DNA from: Methanobacteriota archaeon
Lineage (GTDB): Archaea; Thermoplasmatota; Poseidoniia; Poseidoniales; Poseidoniaceae
DNA: 64,000 nt
Direction: 5' to 3'
Assembly: GCA_002718195.1 (NCBI GenBank)
Contig: PBDU01000021.1
Location: 1-64,000 of the forward strand
Positions within the stretch are counted from its first letter, which is position 1; every line of letters starts with the position of its first letter. A program made the position numbers and the translations under genes. A model generated the notes under the pieces. It made no database searches. It had not been told where the DNA came from and saw nothing but the letters and a program-made list of their open reading frames with translations. This document shows, one piece after another, positions 45,801-54,291 of the stretch.

Positions 45801-46301
45801 ATGGCTGAATCTGCAGAATCAATTATTGCATTACTCAGCATTTTGCCGAGTATTCTTCCAATTATTTTGATTCTATTTTCAGCTGTTTATGGCACGATTT
45901 ATCAAAATGGATTGGACAAAAAAAGATTGAATAGAGAAATGGCATTTTTCAACAAATACGGTAAAGACAATCTGATGACGCTTGAAAATCATGGTTTGAT
46001 TGGAAAACCTGTAGCAATGAACCTAGTCTTCACTAATGTCACAGTAGGTCCATCCTGGTGGCAATTATTCATTGGATGGCTCAAAGGAATATTCGGTGGC
46101 GAGATTCAATCTTACTCTAGAGTGCTCAATTATGGAAGGATGGAAGTTCTGCAGAGGCTTAGAGAAAAGGCTGCGCAGGAAGGCTGGGACCAGGTAATTA
46201 ACGTCAGATTAGAATCAGTTGTCATCTCAAAATCAGCGGGCAGAAATGATAAAACAAGTGCAATTGAAATCTATGCATACGGAACCGCAGTCAAGTATTG
46301 A
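45801..46301 (+). CDS. Membrane-anchored YbjQ-like protein
   Basis: 166 residues. An N-terminal helix (LLSILPSILPIILILFSAVYGTIY) is followed by a Lys/Arg-rich segment and then a YbjQ-like domain: PVAMNLVFTNVTVG, GGEIQSYSRVLNYGRMEVLQRLREKA, VINVRLESVVI and IYAYGTAVKY, which parallel the preceding gene segment by segment. It looks like a duplicated, diverged partner that tethers the complex to the membrane. ATG at 45801; SD-like GGATGATC. Confidence 0.75.
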   Translation: MAESAESIIALLSILPSILPIILILFSAVYGTIYQNGLDKKRLNREMAFFNKYGKDNLMTLENHGLIGKPVAMNLVFTNVTVGPSWWQLFIGWLKGIFGGEIQSYSRVLNYGRMEVLQRLREKAAQEGWDQVINVRLESVVISKSAGRNDKTSAIEIYAYGTAVKY

Positions 46302-46306
46302 TTACA

Positions 46307-47602
46307 ATGCCAGAATTAGAAAAATCAGATTTTTCGAAGTTTTACAAAACTAATGACCTTGACTTAAGTTGGGTGGAAAAACCCGGAAGACATCAATTTA
46401 GGTGGAGGCTTGTCAACAATAATTGGATAACAGCTTCAAGGAGATTTAGAGATTCTGAAAAACTATCTGAAACATTGTCAAAACAAGGGTCAAGAGACGT
46501 CTACATCGGAACCTCGAGTTGGCTCAATCCAATTCAACTACCAAAGAAATCTGATTCAGAATCAGAGCCTGCGGTATTGTTAGATCACTGGATAGTTTTC
46601 GACATTGATAGAAAACCACTGACCATAAAAACTCTAGAAGAAGGACGCAAAATTGCCAACTCACTGCTGGAATACATGGAAGAAAACCATGACCATGAAC
46701 TAATTTCGATCAGTTTCTCCGGAGGAAAAGGCTTCCACTTAATATTCAAAGATACGAAACGAGAAAAATTCCTCATAGAAGATTTAGCCAAAAGGGAGCA
46801 AACTGTTATCGAGCAGAGAAAGGCTTTGCTAGATGAAGTTCTAGAGGCTGGATTTGATGTCGACAAATTGGTGACGGCAGATACTAGAAGAATTATCCGA
46901 TTACCAGGAACATTACACGGAACTACTGGTTGGTGCTGCACTAGAATAACAAGAAATATGCTATCTATACCAGTAAAAAAATGGCTTCATACTTTACCAA
47001 GGCATGAGAAGGCAAAAGATATACCAAAAAAATCGAACCTCTGGAATGTGCTACAAAAATTACCAAGTCCAAGCAAATCTAAAGACGACGCAGACAAAAC
47101 GGAAAAACAGCTGAACTCAATTCTCGAGATGCAAGTAAGTAGTCAAGTTGTAGGTGTTTCAAATAGGAGTTCATTTATTGCATGGTTGCCAAATAAGTTA
47201 ACCGAAAAAGAGGACAATCAATTGTTCTCCAGGATGAGGAAATTAGGTTGGACGCCAATTTACAAATTCAAAAATCAAAAGGAAGATCTCATCATTGTAC
47301 CTAGAGCAATCAATACTCCTCAATTAAGAAATTTCTTTGAAAAAAATTCTTTGCAAAAATATGCTAACAAAATAAAGAATTTAGGACATTTATGGATTCC
47401 AATGGTTAGAGCCTCTGGGTCAACAAAATCTGAAATTCATGATATTGGCGTGATGGAGATATTCTTTGAAGATGAGCAATCAAAACTCCCAATGTCTGCA
47501 ACTCACAATGAATTGATATCAAGATTATCTGATGATGTGGTCACAGATGAAAAAGAAATAGGGCGAAGAGAACCTGCGATTAGAATTGTTCAAATTGAGT
47601 AA
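46307..47602 (+). CDS. priS: DNA primase small-subunit-like protein (archaeo-eukaryotic primase fold)
   Basis: 431 residues. The AEP active site is visible: VFDIDRK with Asp99 and Asp101, FSGGKGFHLIF (the SGxRGxH motif, His144), and ADTRRIIRLPGTLHGTTG with Asp192, Arg residues and His204, which closely follows the PriS consensus. The C-terminal ~200 residues are not obviously conserved and may hold a helical domain. The ATG at 46307 is preferred over the TTG at 46298, which overlaps the preceding stop. It is likely the catalytic subunit of the replicative primase, though a separate primase-like paralogue cannot be excluded: the usual N-terminal YY...REFxF pattern is weak and PriL is not nearby. 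Confidence 0.75.
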   Translation: MPELEKSDFSKFYKTNDLDLSWVEKPGRHQFRWRLVNNNWITASRRFRDSEKLSETLSKQGSRDVYIGTSSWLNPIQLPKKSDSESEPAVLLDHWIVFDIDRKPLTIKTLEEGRKIANSLLEYMEENHDHELISISFSGGKGFHLIFKDTKREKFLIEDLAKREQTVIEQRKALLDEVLEAGFDVDKLVTADTRRIIRLPGTLHGTTGWCCTRITRNMLSIPVKKWLHTLPRHEKAKDIPKKSNLWNVLQKLPSPSKSKDDADKTEKQLNSILEMQVSSQVVGVSNRSSFIAWLPNKLTEKEDNQLFSRMRKLGWTPIYKFKNQKEDLIIVPRAINTPQLRNFFEKNSLQKYANKIKNLGHLWIPMVRASGSTKSEIHDIGVMEIFFEDEQSKLPMSATHNELISRLSDDVVTDEKEIGRREPAIRIVQIE

Positions 47603-47687
47603 TGTATATTTGCTTACAGCAACTATTTCACACCGTCCAAAGGAGCTTTACGGCAATGACCTGCGAATATTATTCGTGAAACCAACC

Positions 47688-47716
47688 GACTACGGGGCAC
47701 GGACAGCCCCGTAGTC
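47688..47716 (+). ncRNA. Strong hairpin in a structured leader or small RNA
   Basis: GACTACGGGGC (47688-47698) and GCCCCGTAGTC (47706-47716) form a perfect 11-bp stem with a 7-base loop ACGGACA. A smaller hairpin (CGAAT ATT ATTCG) lies upstream near 47664-47676, and a TATA-like TGTATATTT sits at about 47603-47611. The stem ends 7 bases before the GGTGAG ribosome-binding site of the next gene. It may be a regulatory leader, a small RNA or a processing site; no T-run follows. Confidence 0.45.
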
Positions 47717-47732
47717 AAACCAAGGTGAGAAA

Positions 47733-48098
47733 ATGGGTTTTCTAGACATTTTAAAAGGACTATTGGGAGGGCAAAATCAATCCTATGCGCCTCGACAATC
47801 ATACGAACAGCCGGCAAGCTTGAACCCTTGCTCGAACAATTGTGGAAGAACTGTTTCCTATTACATGCATTCCCTTTGTAAAGAATGCTGGACGGCTTCA
47901 AATCCCAAATCTTGGTGGGAAGTTTCGAATTCAAGAAAAAATGCCTACAACAACATCGCTAGTTGGTACACAGTGGGGCAAACAACAGAAGAAGAAGTTA
48001 GGCATAATCTGGTCGCAGAAGCAGGTTGGTATAGTGGTGTAGATGAGCTAATCGCTTCGCCAGTATTTCGTGATATTATGCAATGGGACAACCAATAA
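47733..48098 (+). CDS. Small zinc-finger-like hypothetical protein
   Basis: 121 residues, not recognised. The N-terminus MGFLDILKGLLGGQ is an amphipathic helix, followed by a Pro/Gln/Ser linker and a possible zinc site NPCSNNCGRTV ... SLCKECW (CxxxC and CxxC about 17 residues apart). The C-terminal half is helical and Trp-rich (KSWWEVSNSRKNAYNNIASWY). The ribosome-binding site GGTGAG is 4 bases from the ATG and just downstream of a strong hairpin, so translation may be controlled by the leader. Confidence 0.6.
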   Translation: MGFLDILKGLLGGQNQSYAPRQSYEQPASLNPCSNNCGRTVSYYMHSLCKECWTASNPKSWWEVSNSRKNAYNNIASWYTVGQTTEEEVRHNLVAEAGWYSGVDELIASPVFRDIMQWDNQ

Positions 48099-48160
48099 GT
48101 TATTTTAGTCAGCATAATAAATTTCAGCACCTTAAGGTAGTAGTGCGTTGAAGGAGGACC

Positions 48161-48532
48161 ATGACCGACTACGTAGTCGCAAGTAGAGTTCGTGAAGAAA
48201 TTAGTTCAAATTCTTTCAAAACCGGATCTGATGCAATAGAAGTGCTGGATGATTTTATTGCATGGTTGATCGATAATGCATCTGTGAGGGCTGAACAAAA
48301 TGGAAGGAAAACCGTTAGGGCACACGATTTTGTTGCTTCACCTGCAGAGTTAGAACAATCTTACATCGTCTCATCAAGAGTAAAAGAGAGAATAAAAGGA
48401 ATGGGATTCAACGCAAGTTCTGATGTTATGGATGGACTCAACACTTACATTACATGGAAAATAGATGCAGCCTGCAGAAGAGCAGAAAGTAATGGAAGGA
48501 AAACCATTCGAGGCCACGACTTCATGGCTTGA
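48161..48532 (+). CDS. Doublet histone-fold protein (DUF1931-like)
   Basis: 123 residues made of two tandem histone folds. Repeat 1: YVVASRVREEIS ... GSDAIEVLDDFIAWLIDNA ... RAEQNGRKTVRAHDFVA. Repeat 2 (from about 66): YIVSSRVKERIK ... SSDVMDGLNTYITWKIDAA ... RAESNGRKTIRGHDFMA. Both keep the R-NGRKT-x-x-x-HDF loop and closing strand typical of histone and DUF1931 proteins. A pseudodimer in one chain would bind DNA or replace histone dimers. The gene has a very strong site, AAGGAGG (48151-48157), and an AT-rich upstream stretch (CATAATAAATTT), suggesting high expression. Whether it wraps DNA like HMf is untested. Confidence 0.85.
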   Translation: MTDYVVASRVREEISSNSFKTGSDAIEVLDDFIAWLIDNASVRAEQNGRKTVRAHDFVASPAELEQSYIVSSRVKERIKGMGFNASSDVMDGLNTYITWKIDAACRRAESNGRKTIRGHDFMA

Positions 48533-48565
48533 GTAATTTCAGGAAAACATTGGTTTGAATGAGAT

Positions 48566-48877
48566 CTATTGCTTTGTGTCTTCAGACACAACGCTCATAA
48601 TCCTCTCAAACAATGAATCTGGGAAACCCTCAGATTTCTCAACAACATTACCGGATTGTGTAATGATGGCGCGGTTTTTGTCGTAAATCAATTCCCAAGC
48701 AAGTTCACCCGCTTCAATTGCTGATTCTAATTTTTGAGCATAATTTTCTTGATTATCTTCAGGAAATTCTTCATCAGAGTGATAAATTGGTGCAAATATT
48801 ACTCCCTGATTTTCTAATTCCTCGATCAATTCTTTTCCAAATAAGTCGAACATGTGGTCCTCAAACATAGTTATCAT
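48566..48877 (-). CDS. Acidic hypothetical protein
   Basis: 103 residues (MFEDHMF at 48868 is an alternative start). Acidic and soluble: FDLFGKELIEELENQGVIFAPIYHSDEEFPE, then an alpha-helical stretch AQKLESAIEAGELAWELIYD and RAIITQSGNVVEKSEGF. No known family. It is convergent with the histone gene and divergent from the AAA+ ATPase; the 155-base gap to the latter is A/T-rich and holds promoters for both. Confidence 0.5.
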   Translation of the reverse strand: MITMFEDHMFDLFGKELIEELENQGVIFAPIYHSDEEFPEDNQENYAQKLESAIEAGELAWELIYDKNRAIITQSGNVVEKSEGFPDSLFERIMSVVSEDTKQ

Positions 48878-48984
48878 TTACAATAAATGTCAAAGATATT
48901 TATATGTTAAATTCAATTTTATTGCAATATCTGCAAATATTCCGTGGAAAACATGGTAGTTGGAATTGACGGGACACCCCCTCC

Positions 48985-48993
48985 TTTATATTA
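48985..48993 (+). promoter_or_regulatory. TATA-like box for the AAA+ ATPase gene
   Basis: TTTATATTA, preceded by a C-rich stretch (CCCCCTCC), lies 40 bases before the ATG at 49033, a normal arrangement of BRE-like plus TATA element. Confidence 0.45.
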
Positions 48994-49032
48994 GGTCGAA
49001 GATACATCTTTGAGTATCGGGAGTTATGAATT

Positions 49033-51096
49033 ATGATTGCAGATATGAAAAAAGAGGACATAGAAATCAAGAAAGCACAAACTGACAAGTTGAAAAAATT
49101 CATCCAACTGGTTGAAGAATCCCTTGGACCTATTTTTGAATCTAATTCTGAAAATTGGGTTCCTTCAAAAACTGTCAGCAATCAAGTAAAGCAAGCATAC
49201 GAAGAATTGATGCAACTCTATGTTACAAGTTCGTTGAAAGATGTGTTAAATGAATTAGAAGAGAGAGCAAACGACCAAGGTGGAATAATTACCAGACCCA
49301 CTCTTGCTTTTGACAATCTGCAAGAATTGTTGTTCAAAGATGAATTCTCAGATGATAGTACTTTCCTAAATTTATACCTGCACTCTGTAAATGAATTGCT
49401 GTTAAGATTGAAGACATTTTTTGTGAACCATTCTTCTCAAAATGAAGAAATTGAAGCAAAAATTCAACAACATTACTCTAATATTCCTGTTGATTCTACT
49501 CCTCTGGAAAGAATAAGATTAACACTTGCAAATCATCTACCATCTAATTATGATTTCCAATTAGAGGACTCAGAAATCAATAAGATTTCCAGACTTATTT
49601 CTTTAGCTAAGGAGAATATTTTGTCCACCAAAGAAGAAATTGAACTTCTTGAGAAGAGAATCGGAAAAAGAAAAATAGATTTTAGTGATATGAATCAACA
49701 TATTATCACAAATTATGCTATGCCAAATCAAGCCTCTCATGGAATTTCAATGTGGGCAGATGAAGCCTGCAAAGATTATCACATGCTAGAGCAATATGAC
49801 ATAGATAATTGGATTGGAATAGAAAGAACATCTCAATCCAGGAATCCCCCTGGTAATGAATACAGAATCATGTATATTGATATGCTAAATTATATCGAAA
49901 CATTGGGATATGTGATTAAGAAGAGAACGGCAACCTGTGAATCATTAAGGGTTAAACCAAAATACAAAACATTCACTTGGGGAGGAATCAACAGAAAATA
50001 TTCTACAATGGAGGACATTTATCTCTACAATCCCAAGTGTCCTATTTCAGGAACTGAAATGAGGCTCGTGATTAACGTGTACTATAACCCAAACATGGGC
50101 GGAGAAATTACTGTGAGAACTGGTAAAGTATTTTTTAGCGACTTAGAAGATTCTGGACCAGATCAAATGGACCACTCAACATTGATTTCCGAGTTCTTTG
50201 AAATGTGGGATGAATATGAATCAAACAACGGTTTGTTGAAGAATCATAAATTTGATTCAAAATTTAATGAAATTATCCCAAGAGGGAGAGAATTTAGCGA
50301 CATGGTTATTTCAGAAGAGAAAAAAGAAATTTTGGATGATAACGTATTTTCTGTACTCAGAAATAATCAATTATTGAGGGAAAATAATATTGAAACAAAT
50401 AGAGGAATCATGCTTGCAGGTCCTCCAGGAGTAGGGAAATCTATGACAATCGATGCCATAGTTTCCAGCTCTAATTCTACAGTTCTTTTTGCAAAAACTG
50501 AGGAGTTGCATGAGGACATTGAATCATTATTTAGGACTGCTAGAAAATATGCACCTACTGTGTTAATTTTAGAGGATGTAGATGCATTGCTAATCAGTGG
50601 ACAAAGGGGAACAAATAAATCCGGTGCTGGAATGTCTGGAATGCTAAATTGTCTTGATGGAGTTGAAAGCAATGATGGTGTAATTACCGTGGCTACAACA
50701 AATTTCCCTGAACATCTAGATTGGGCTTTAATCAATAGACCAGGCAGATTTGATGTAAGAATAGATTATACCTACCCTGAAAAAAATGAACTTAATCATA
50801 TTTTGAAATTAAAATTGAGCGAATATAAGGTGTCAAAAGACGTGAAGCCTGAAGAGATAAGCAGACAATTCCCAAGCCCAGGATTTACAGGCTCCCACGT
50901 TCATGAAATAATAAAACAGGCATTGTTTATCTGTGCTAAAGACGTGAAGAATACTGAAATAATCATCACACAATCTGCTTTGAAAAAGGCATCAAAGAGA
51001 ATGATTGCATCTCATGAATTATTCGTAAAAGAAAGAGGAATAAAACTCACCTCTGGAAGAAAAAATGATTCAAGCAATTATACTGATTTTGCTTAA
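49033..51096 (+). CDS. AAA+ ATPase with long uncharacterised N-terminal region
   Basis: 687 residues. The C-terminal AAA module: Walker A GPPGVGKS at about 463-470, Walker B TVLILEDVDALL, sensor 1 VATTNFPEHLD, Arg finger INRPGRFDVRIDY and a lid helix with SPGFTGSHVHEII, as in BCS1/proteasome-type ATPases. The first ~450 residues are charged and mostly helical (KKAQTDKLKKFIQLVEES) with a later beta-type segment (RMIVINVYYNPNMGG-like region near 345-360) and match nothing I know. The coding sequence is visibly richer in A/T and in AAA/AAT/ATT codons than its neighbours, and it stands alone between unrelated genes, suggesting possible transfer. Role might be protein remodelling or defence; this is inference. 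Confidence 0.75.
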   Translation: MIADMKKEDIEIKKAQTDKLKKFIQLVEESLGPIFESNSENWVPSKTVSNQVKQAYEELMQLYVTSSLKDVLNELEERANDQGGIITRPTLAFDNLQELLFKDEFSDDSTFLNLYLHSVNELLLRLKTFFVNHSSQNEEIEAKIQQHYSNIPVDSTPLERIRLTLANHLPSNYDFQLEDSEINKISRLISLAKENILSTKEEIELLEKRIGKRKIDFSDMNQHIITNYAMPNQASHGISMWADEACKDYHMLEQYDIDNWIGIERTSQSRNPPGNEYRIMYIDMLNYIETLGYVIKKRTATCESLRVKPKYKTFTWGGINRKYSTMEDIYLYNPKCPISGTEMRLVINVYYNPNMGGEITVRTGKVFFSDLEDSGPDQMDHSTLISEFFEMWDEYESNNGLLKNHKFDSKFNEIIPRGREFSDMVISEEKKEILDDNVFSVLRNNQLLRENNIETNRGIMLAGPPGVGKSMTIDAIVSSSNSTVLFAKTEELHEDIESLFRTARKYAPTVLILEDVDALLISGQRGTNKSGAGMSGMLNCLDGVESNDGVITVATTNFPEHLDWALINRPGRFDVRIDYTYPEKNELNHILKLKLSEYKVSKDVKPEEISRQFPSPGFTGSHVHEIIKQALFICAKDVKNTEIIITQSALKKASKRMIASHELFVKERGIKLTSGRKNDSSNYTDFA

Positions 51097-51097
51097 A

Positions 51098-51763
51098 TCA
51101 GTCGAGGATGATGTTCTCATTGTTTAGAGCATGATGCCACATTCCGTTGAGACGGACAATATTGTAAGCCGATCTATCGACACGATTGACGATATTGATG
51201 ACCTCTAATCTTGCACTTTTACCACCCATTGTATCAGATTTCAAACTTGATAGTGCCGCTACCGCTTTGGCGTGAGATGCTTTTACATCTCTCCAATGAG
51301 TTCTAACTTCATCTGCTGGTACTTCTTCTGCTTCGGTAAGACAAACGACTGTAATGTCGATTAGTTTGTTGAGGGAAGTATGCATTTCCAATACAGGTTC
51401 AACAATTTCATCAGGAAGTTCATCTGCATTCTCGTCTATCGAGCGGTCAGAGCGTGCAATATCTCTTGCGTGCCTAATCAGCCTCTCAACCGTATCGACC
51501 GCACGCAAGTAAGTCGCAATTATTCTCAAATCATTCATCAGAGGTTGATTTAGTGCCAAAATAAGGAGTAAATCATTTGTCAAATCCCAATTTATTTCCC
51601 TCGCTTTAGCCCTTACTTCCTTTGCTTCTTTGTACACCTCGGAGTCTAGTTTAGTAAATGCATCAATAGCATCTGCATATACGTGTCTAGCTTCTTCAAA
51701 ATAGTCCTTCAGTTCTTTTTGTACCGAGGAGATTCTTTCATCAAGTCCTGTTCTAATTGGCAT
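51098..51763 (-). CDS. phoU: PhoU-like phosphate transport regulator
   Basis: 221 residues, alpha-helical. Two PhoU-type three-helix bundles are recognisable: LKDYFEEARHVYADAIDAFTKL ... LLLILALNQPLMNDLRIIATYLRAVDTVERLIRHARDIA carries the typical RxDxVERIGDxA-like core, and a second follows (ALSSLKSDTMGGKSARLEVINIVNRVDRSAYNIVRL). PhoU couples the Pst transporter to the cell's phosphate state. It is the last gene of the AbrB-phoU, pstC, pstA, pstB, phoU operon, 9 bases after pstB. Confidence 0.88.
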   Translation of the reverse strand: MPIRTGLDERISSVQKELKDYFEEARHVYADAIDAFTKLDSEVYKEAKEVRAKAREINWDLTNDLLLILALNQPLMNDLRIIATYLRAVDTVERLIRHARDIARSDRSIDENADELPDEIVEPVLEMHTSLNKLIDITVVCLTEAEEVPADEVRTHWRDVKASHAKAVAALSSLKSDTMGGKSARLEVINIVNRVDRSAYNIVRLNGMWHHALNNENIILD

Positions 51764-51772
51764 AATTCCACC

Positions 51773-52588
51773 TCATCCAAATCTTCCTGTGATGTATCTT
51801 TTTGTTAATTCCTGGTCAGGGTCCGAAAATATCTTTTCAGTTTTGTTAAACTCTACCATACGTCCAAGATACATAAATCCAGTGTAATCACTCACCCTTG
51901 CCGCTTGTGACATGGAGTGTGTAACAATTACCACGGTAAAGTCCTTCTTCAATTCTAATATTAGCTCTTCAATTGCAGCAGTAGCAATAGGATCTAATGC
52001 ACTACAAGGCTCATCCATCAATATCACATCTGGTTCAATTGCAATCGTTCTAGCAATACACAATCTCTGCTGTTGACCTCCAGAAAGCGAAGTCCCTAGG
52101 TCATGAAGTCGGTCAGCAACTTCACTCCAAATTGCGGCTCTGCTCAGACTCTTTTCGACTATATTGTCAAGTTCTTCCCTAGTTGGTTGATGGTGTAATC
52201 TTACACCGTAAGCAACGTTGTCATATATCGACTTAGGGAATGGATTTGGTCTTTGAAAAACCATTCCGATGTTTCTTCTAATCTCTACTAAATCTGCATC
52301 TTTTGCAGTTATCTCAACCTCACCTTTGGATATTTTACCCTCATAATGACATATTGGAATCAAATCATTCATTCTGTTAATCGTCCTCAGCAGGGTACTT
52401 TTTCCACAACCTGAAGGACCGATTAATGCTGTAACACTATTCTTTGCAATAGGCAAAGAAACCCCGTACAAAGCCTGCTTATTTGCATACCATAAATCAA
52501 GATCTTCAATCATCAAATCTACTTCGCCATCTATATCAAGATCCCTTGTAGAATCGGGTACAATCTCTCCACCTATTTCTTCGCTCAT
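51773..52588 (-). CDS. pstB: Phosphate ABC transporter ATP-binding protein
   Basis: 271 residues. Walker [11 protein letters not shown]-loop [19 protein letters not shown] (a PstB hallmark), signature [16 protein letters not shown], Walker [17 protein letters not shown] and the switch [13 protein letters not shown]. The N-terminal ~30 residues are acidic and longer than in bacteria. ATGA overlap with pstA (52585-52588) shows tight coupling. It powers high-affinity phosphate import by PstA/PstC/PstS. Confidence 0.96.
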   Translation of the reverse strand: MSEEIGGEIVPDSTRDLDIDGEVDLMIEDLDLWYANKQALYGVSLPIAKNSVTALIGPSGCGKSTLLRTINRMNDLIPICHYEGKISKGEVEITAKDADLVEIRRNIGMVFQRPNPFPKSIYDNVAYGVRLHHQPTREELDNIVEKSLSRAAIWSEVADRLHDLGTSLSGGQQQRLCIARTIAIEPDVILMDEPCSALDPIATAAIEELILELKKDFTVVIVTHSMSQAARVSDYTGFMYLGRMVEFNKTEKIFSDPDQELTKRYITGRFG

Positions 52589-54291
52589 GAATTCAACCTC
52601 TTTCTAAAATGTTGTCGCAGTATAATAGCAATGCTGTTCATTGCCACTAATAGTAAAATCAGGGATATGCTTGCTGCAGCAGCCATGGAATGCCATGCAT
52701 GCTCAGGCTCTGATGTCCAGAAGTAAATTTGGATAGGAATAACAGTGAAGTTCACGTTTCCTCCAAATATTCCAGCCAAAGGCTCGGGGTCGAAAAGAAC
52801 TAGTGCGGCTGCTCCAACTACTACAAGTGGAGCCGCTTCGCCCATGATTCTGCTCATTGCAAGAATGCTTCCTGTCATTATTCCAGGCATAGCAGAAGGG
52901 AGAACGTGGTCTTTAGTAACCTGCCATTGTGTGCAACCAACTCCGTATGCAGACTCTCGAAGCGAAGTAGGGACACTTCTGAGCGCTTCTTGACTAGCAA
53001 GTACAATAATCGGCATTGCCATAACTCCCATCGTTAATCCTGCAGCGAGAATGGATGGTCCCAAACCCAGTCCAATTCCACCTTGTTTAACGAAAATAGC
53101 AAGACCGAACATACCGAATACAATCGATGGAACGCCTGCTAAATTTGTTACAAGTGCCTGAATTAGCTTGGTAGTTCTTGATGGAGCAGCATATTCCTCG
53201 AGATAGATTGCCGCTCCAATAGATACAGGAATTGACACTACCATTGCAATCGTCATTACCCAAATAGTTCCGAAAAATGCTGACCTTATACCTGATGAGT
53301 AAGGCTGGAAAATATCTTGATAACGTTCTGTTAAAAACGGGATATCAATTGCCAGAGGGATGAATAGAGTTGAAGCGAACAATAACATTCTAGCCCACAT
53401 CAGTAAACCATCGCGGTTGGAAATAGAATGCTTCAATCTGTCTACTTCTTTTAGCGTCCTTCCCTGTTGTTCCAGCCTTTGCATTCCTTCTGTGGTTCTA
53501 TTTACCATGATGCCTGCTAACAACCAGCCAATTGCAGCAAGAGTTGAGGATACTGTTATTCCGCCAAGTGCCAAAGTAATGATGGCTAGAACAATTGAAC
53601 CGATTCTAACATGCTTGTCCTTGCCGTATAGTTTCTGTAATGGCGCAAGAGATTTTTCTGAAGGTTTTGTCACGATTATCATAGTTACAAGCAAAACCGC
53701 ATAACCTGCTAATTCAATGGGTTGGAAAACAATTCCATCCTCTGATACGAGCACATCAACGTCAATAGAGACAACAAAGGAAGATACAGTTGGCGCACCA
53801 GTTTCATCAGCAGCAGGTACCGGCCCAGAAATTTGTTTGACTTCGATTTGTTCGGTGAGGCTAGATTTTAGGTAAAACTTGGTTTTCCTGCCCACTTCTA
53901 CCTCGGATGTCGAAATACCATTTTCATCAATGTAAACATCCTCGGTTAAGCCTCTTTGCGAAACGACCTTAATTTCTAATTCTTCAACCGTCTGACCATC
54001 GTCCCATGAAAGTTCTAGAATAATTGGATCTGCCTTGACGTTTCCTTGATCATCGATATTTGGATAATCCCAATGAAGTACGTAGTCTGATTCTGGAATG
54101 AATTCTGAGGCAGGCTCAATTGTTCCAGTCTCCCCAGCAATTACTGTTGGGATAGCAATCTGCCAAACCAAAATTACCAAGAAAAATAATCCAACAAGAC
54201 CAGATAGCGCTAACCCTGCTGAACCAGCCTTCTCAACGATGTCTCTTTGAGAACGGCTCTTCTTTTTCAATAAGTCAACGTCCTTTTTCAT
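52585..54291 (-). CDS. pstA: Phosphate ABC transporter permease PstA, long N-terminal extension
   Basis: 568 residues, about twice the bacterial length. The C-terminal ~280 residues are a standard permease: [74 protein letters not shown] with the EAA loop, and [14 protein letters not shown]. The extension contains a first helix (about 30-50), an extracytoplasmic beta-rich domain of about 130 residues ([14 protein letters not shown] ... [13 protein letters not shown]), and further helices. The extra domain could interact with PstS. The start shares one base with the pstC stop. Confidence 0.92.
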   Translation of the reverse strand: MKKDVDLLKKKSRSQRDIVEKAGSAGLALSGLVGLFFLVILVWQIAIPTVIAGETGTIEPASEFIPESDYVLHWDYPNIDDQGNVKADPIILELSWDDGQTVEELEIKVVSQRGLTEDVYIDENGISTSEVEVGRKTKFYLKSSLTEQIEVKQISGPVPAADETGAPTVSSFVVSIDVDVLVSEDGIVFQPIELAGYAVLLVTMIIVTKPSEKSLAPLQKLYGKDKHVRIGSIVLAIITLALGGITVSSTLAAIGWLLAGIMVNRTTEGMQRLEQQGRTLKEVDRLKHSISNRDGLLMWARMLLFASTLFIPLAIDIPFLTERYQDIFQPYSSGIRSAFFGTIWVMTIAMVVSIPVSIGAAIYLEEYAAPSRTTKLIQALVTNLAGVPSIVFGMFGLAIFVKQGGIGLGLGPSILAAGLTMGVMAMPIIVLASQEALRSVPTSLRESAYGVGCTQWQVTKDHVLPSAMPGIMTGSILAMSRIMGEAAPLVVVGAAALVLFDPEPLAGIFGGNVNFTVIPIQIYFWTSEPEHAWHSMAAAASISLILLLVAMNSIAIILRQHFRKRLNS

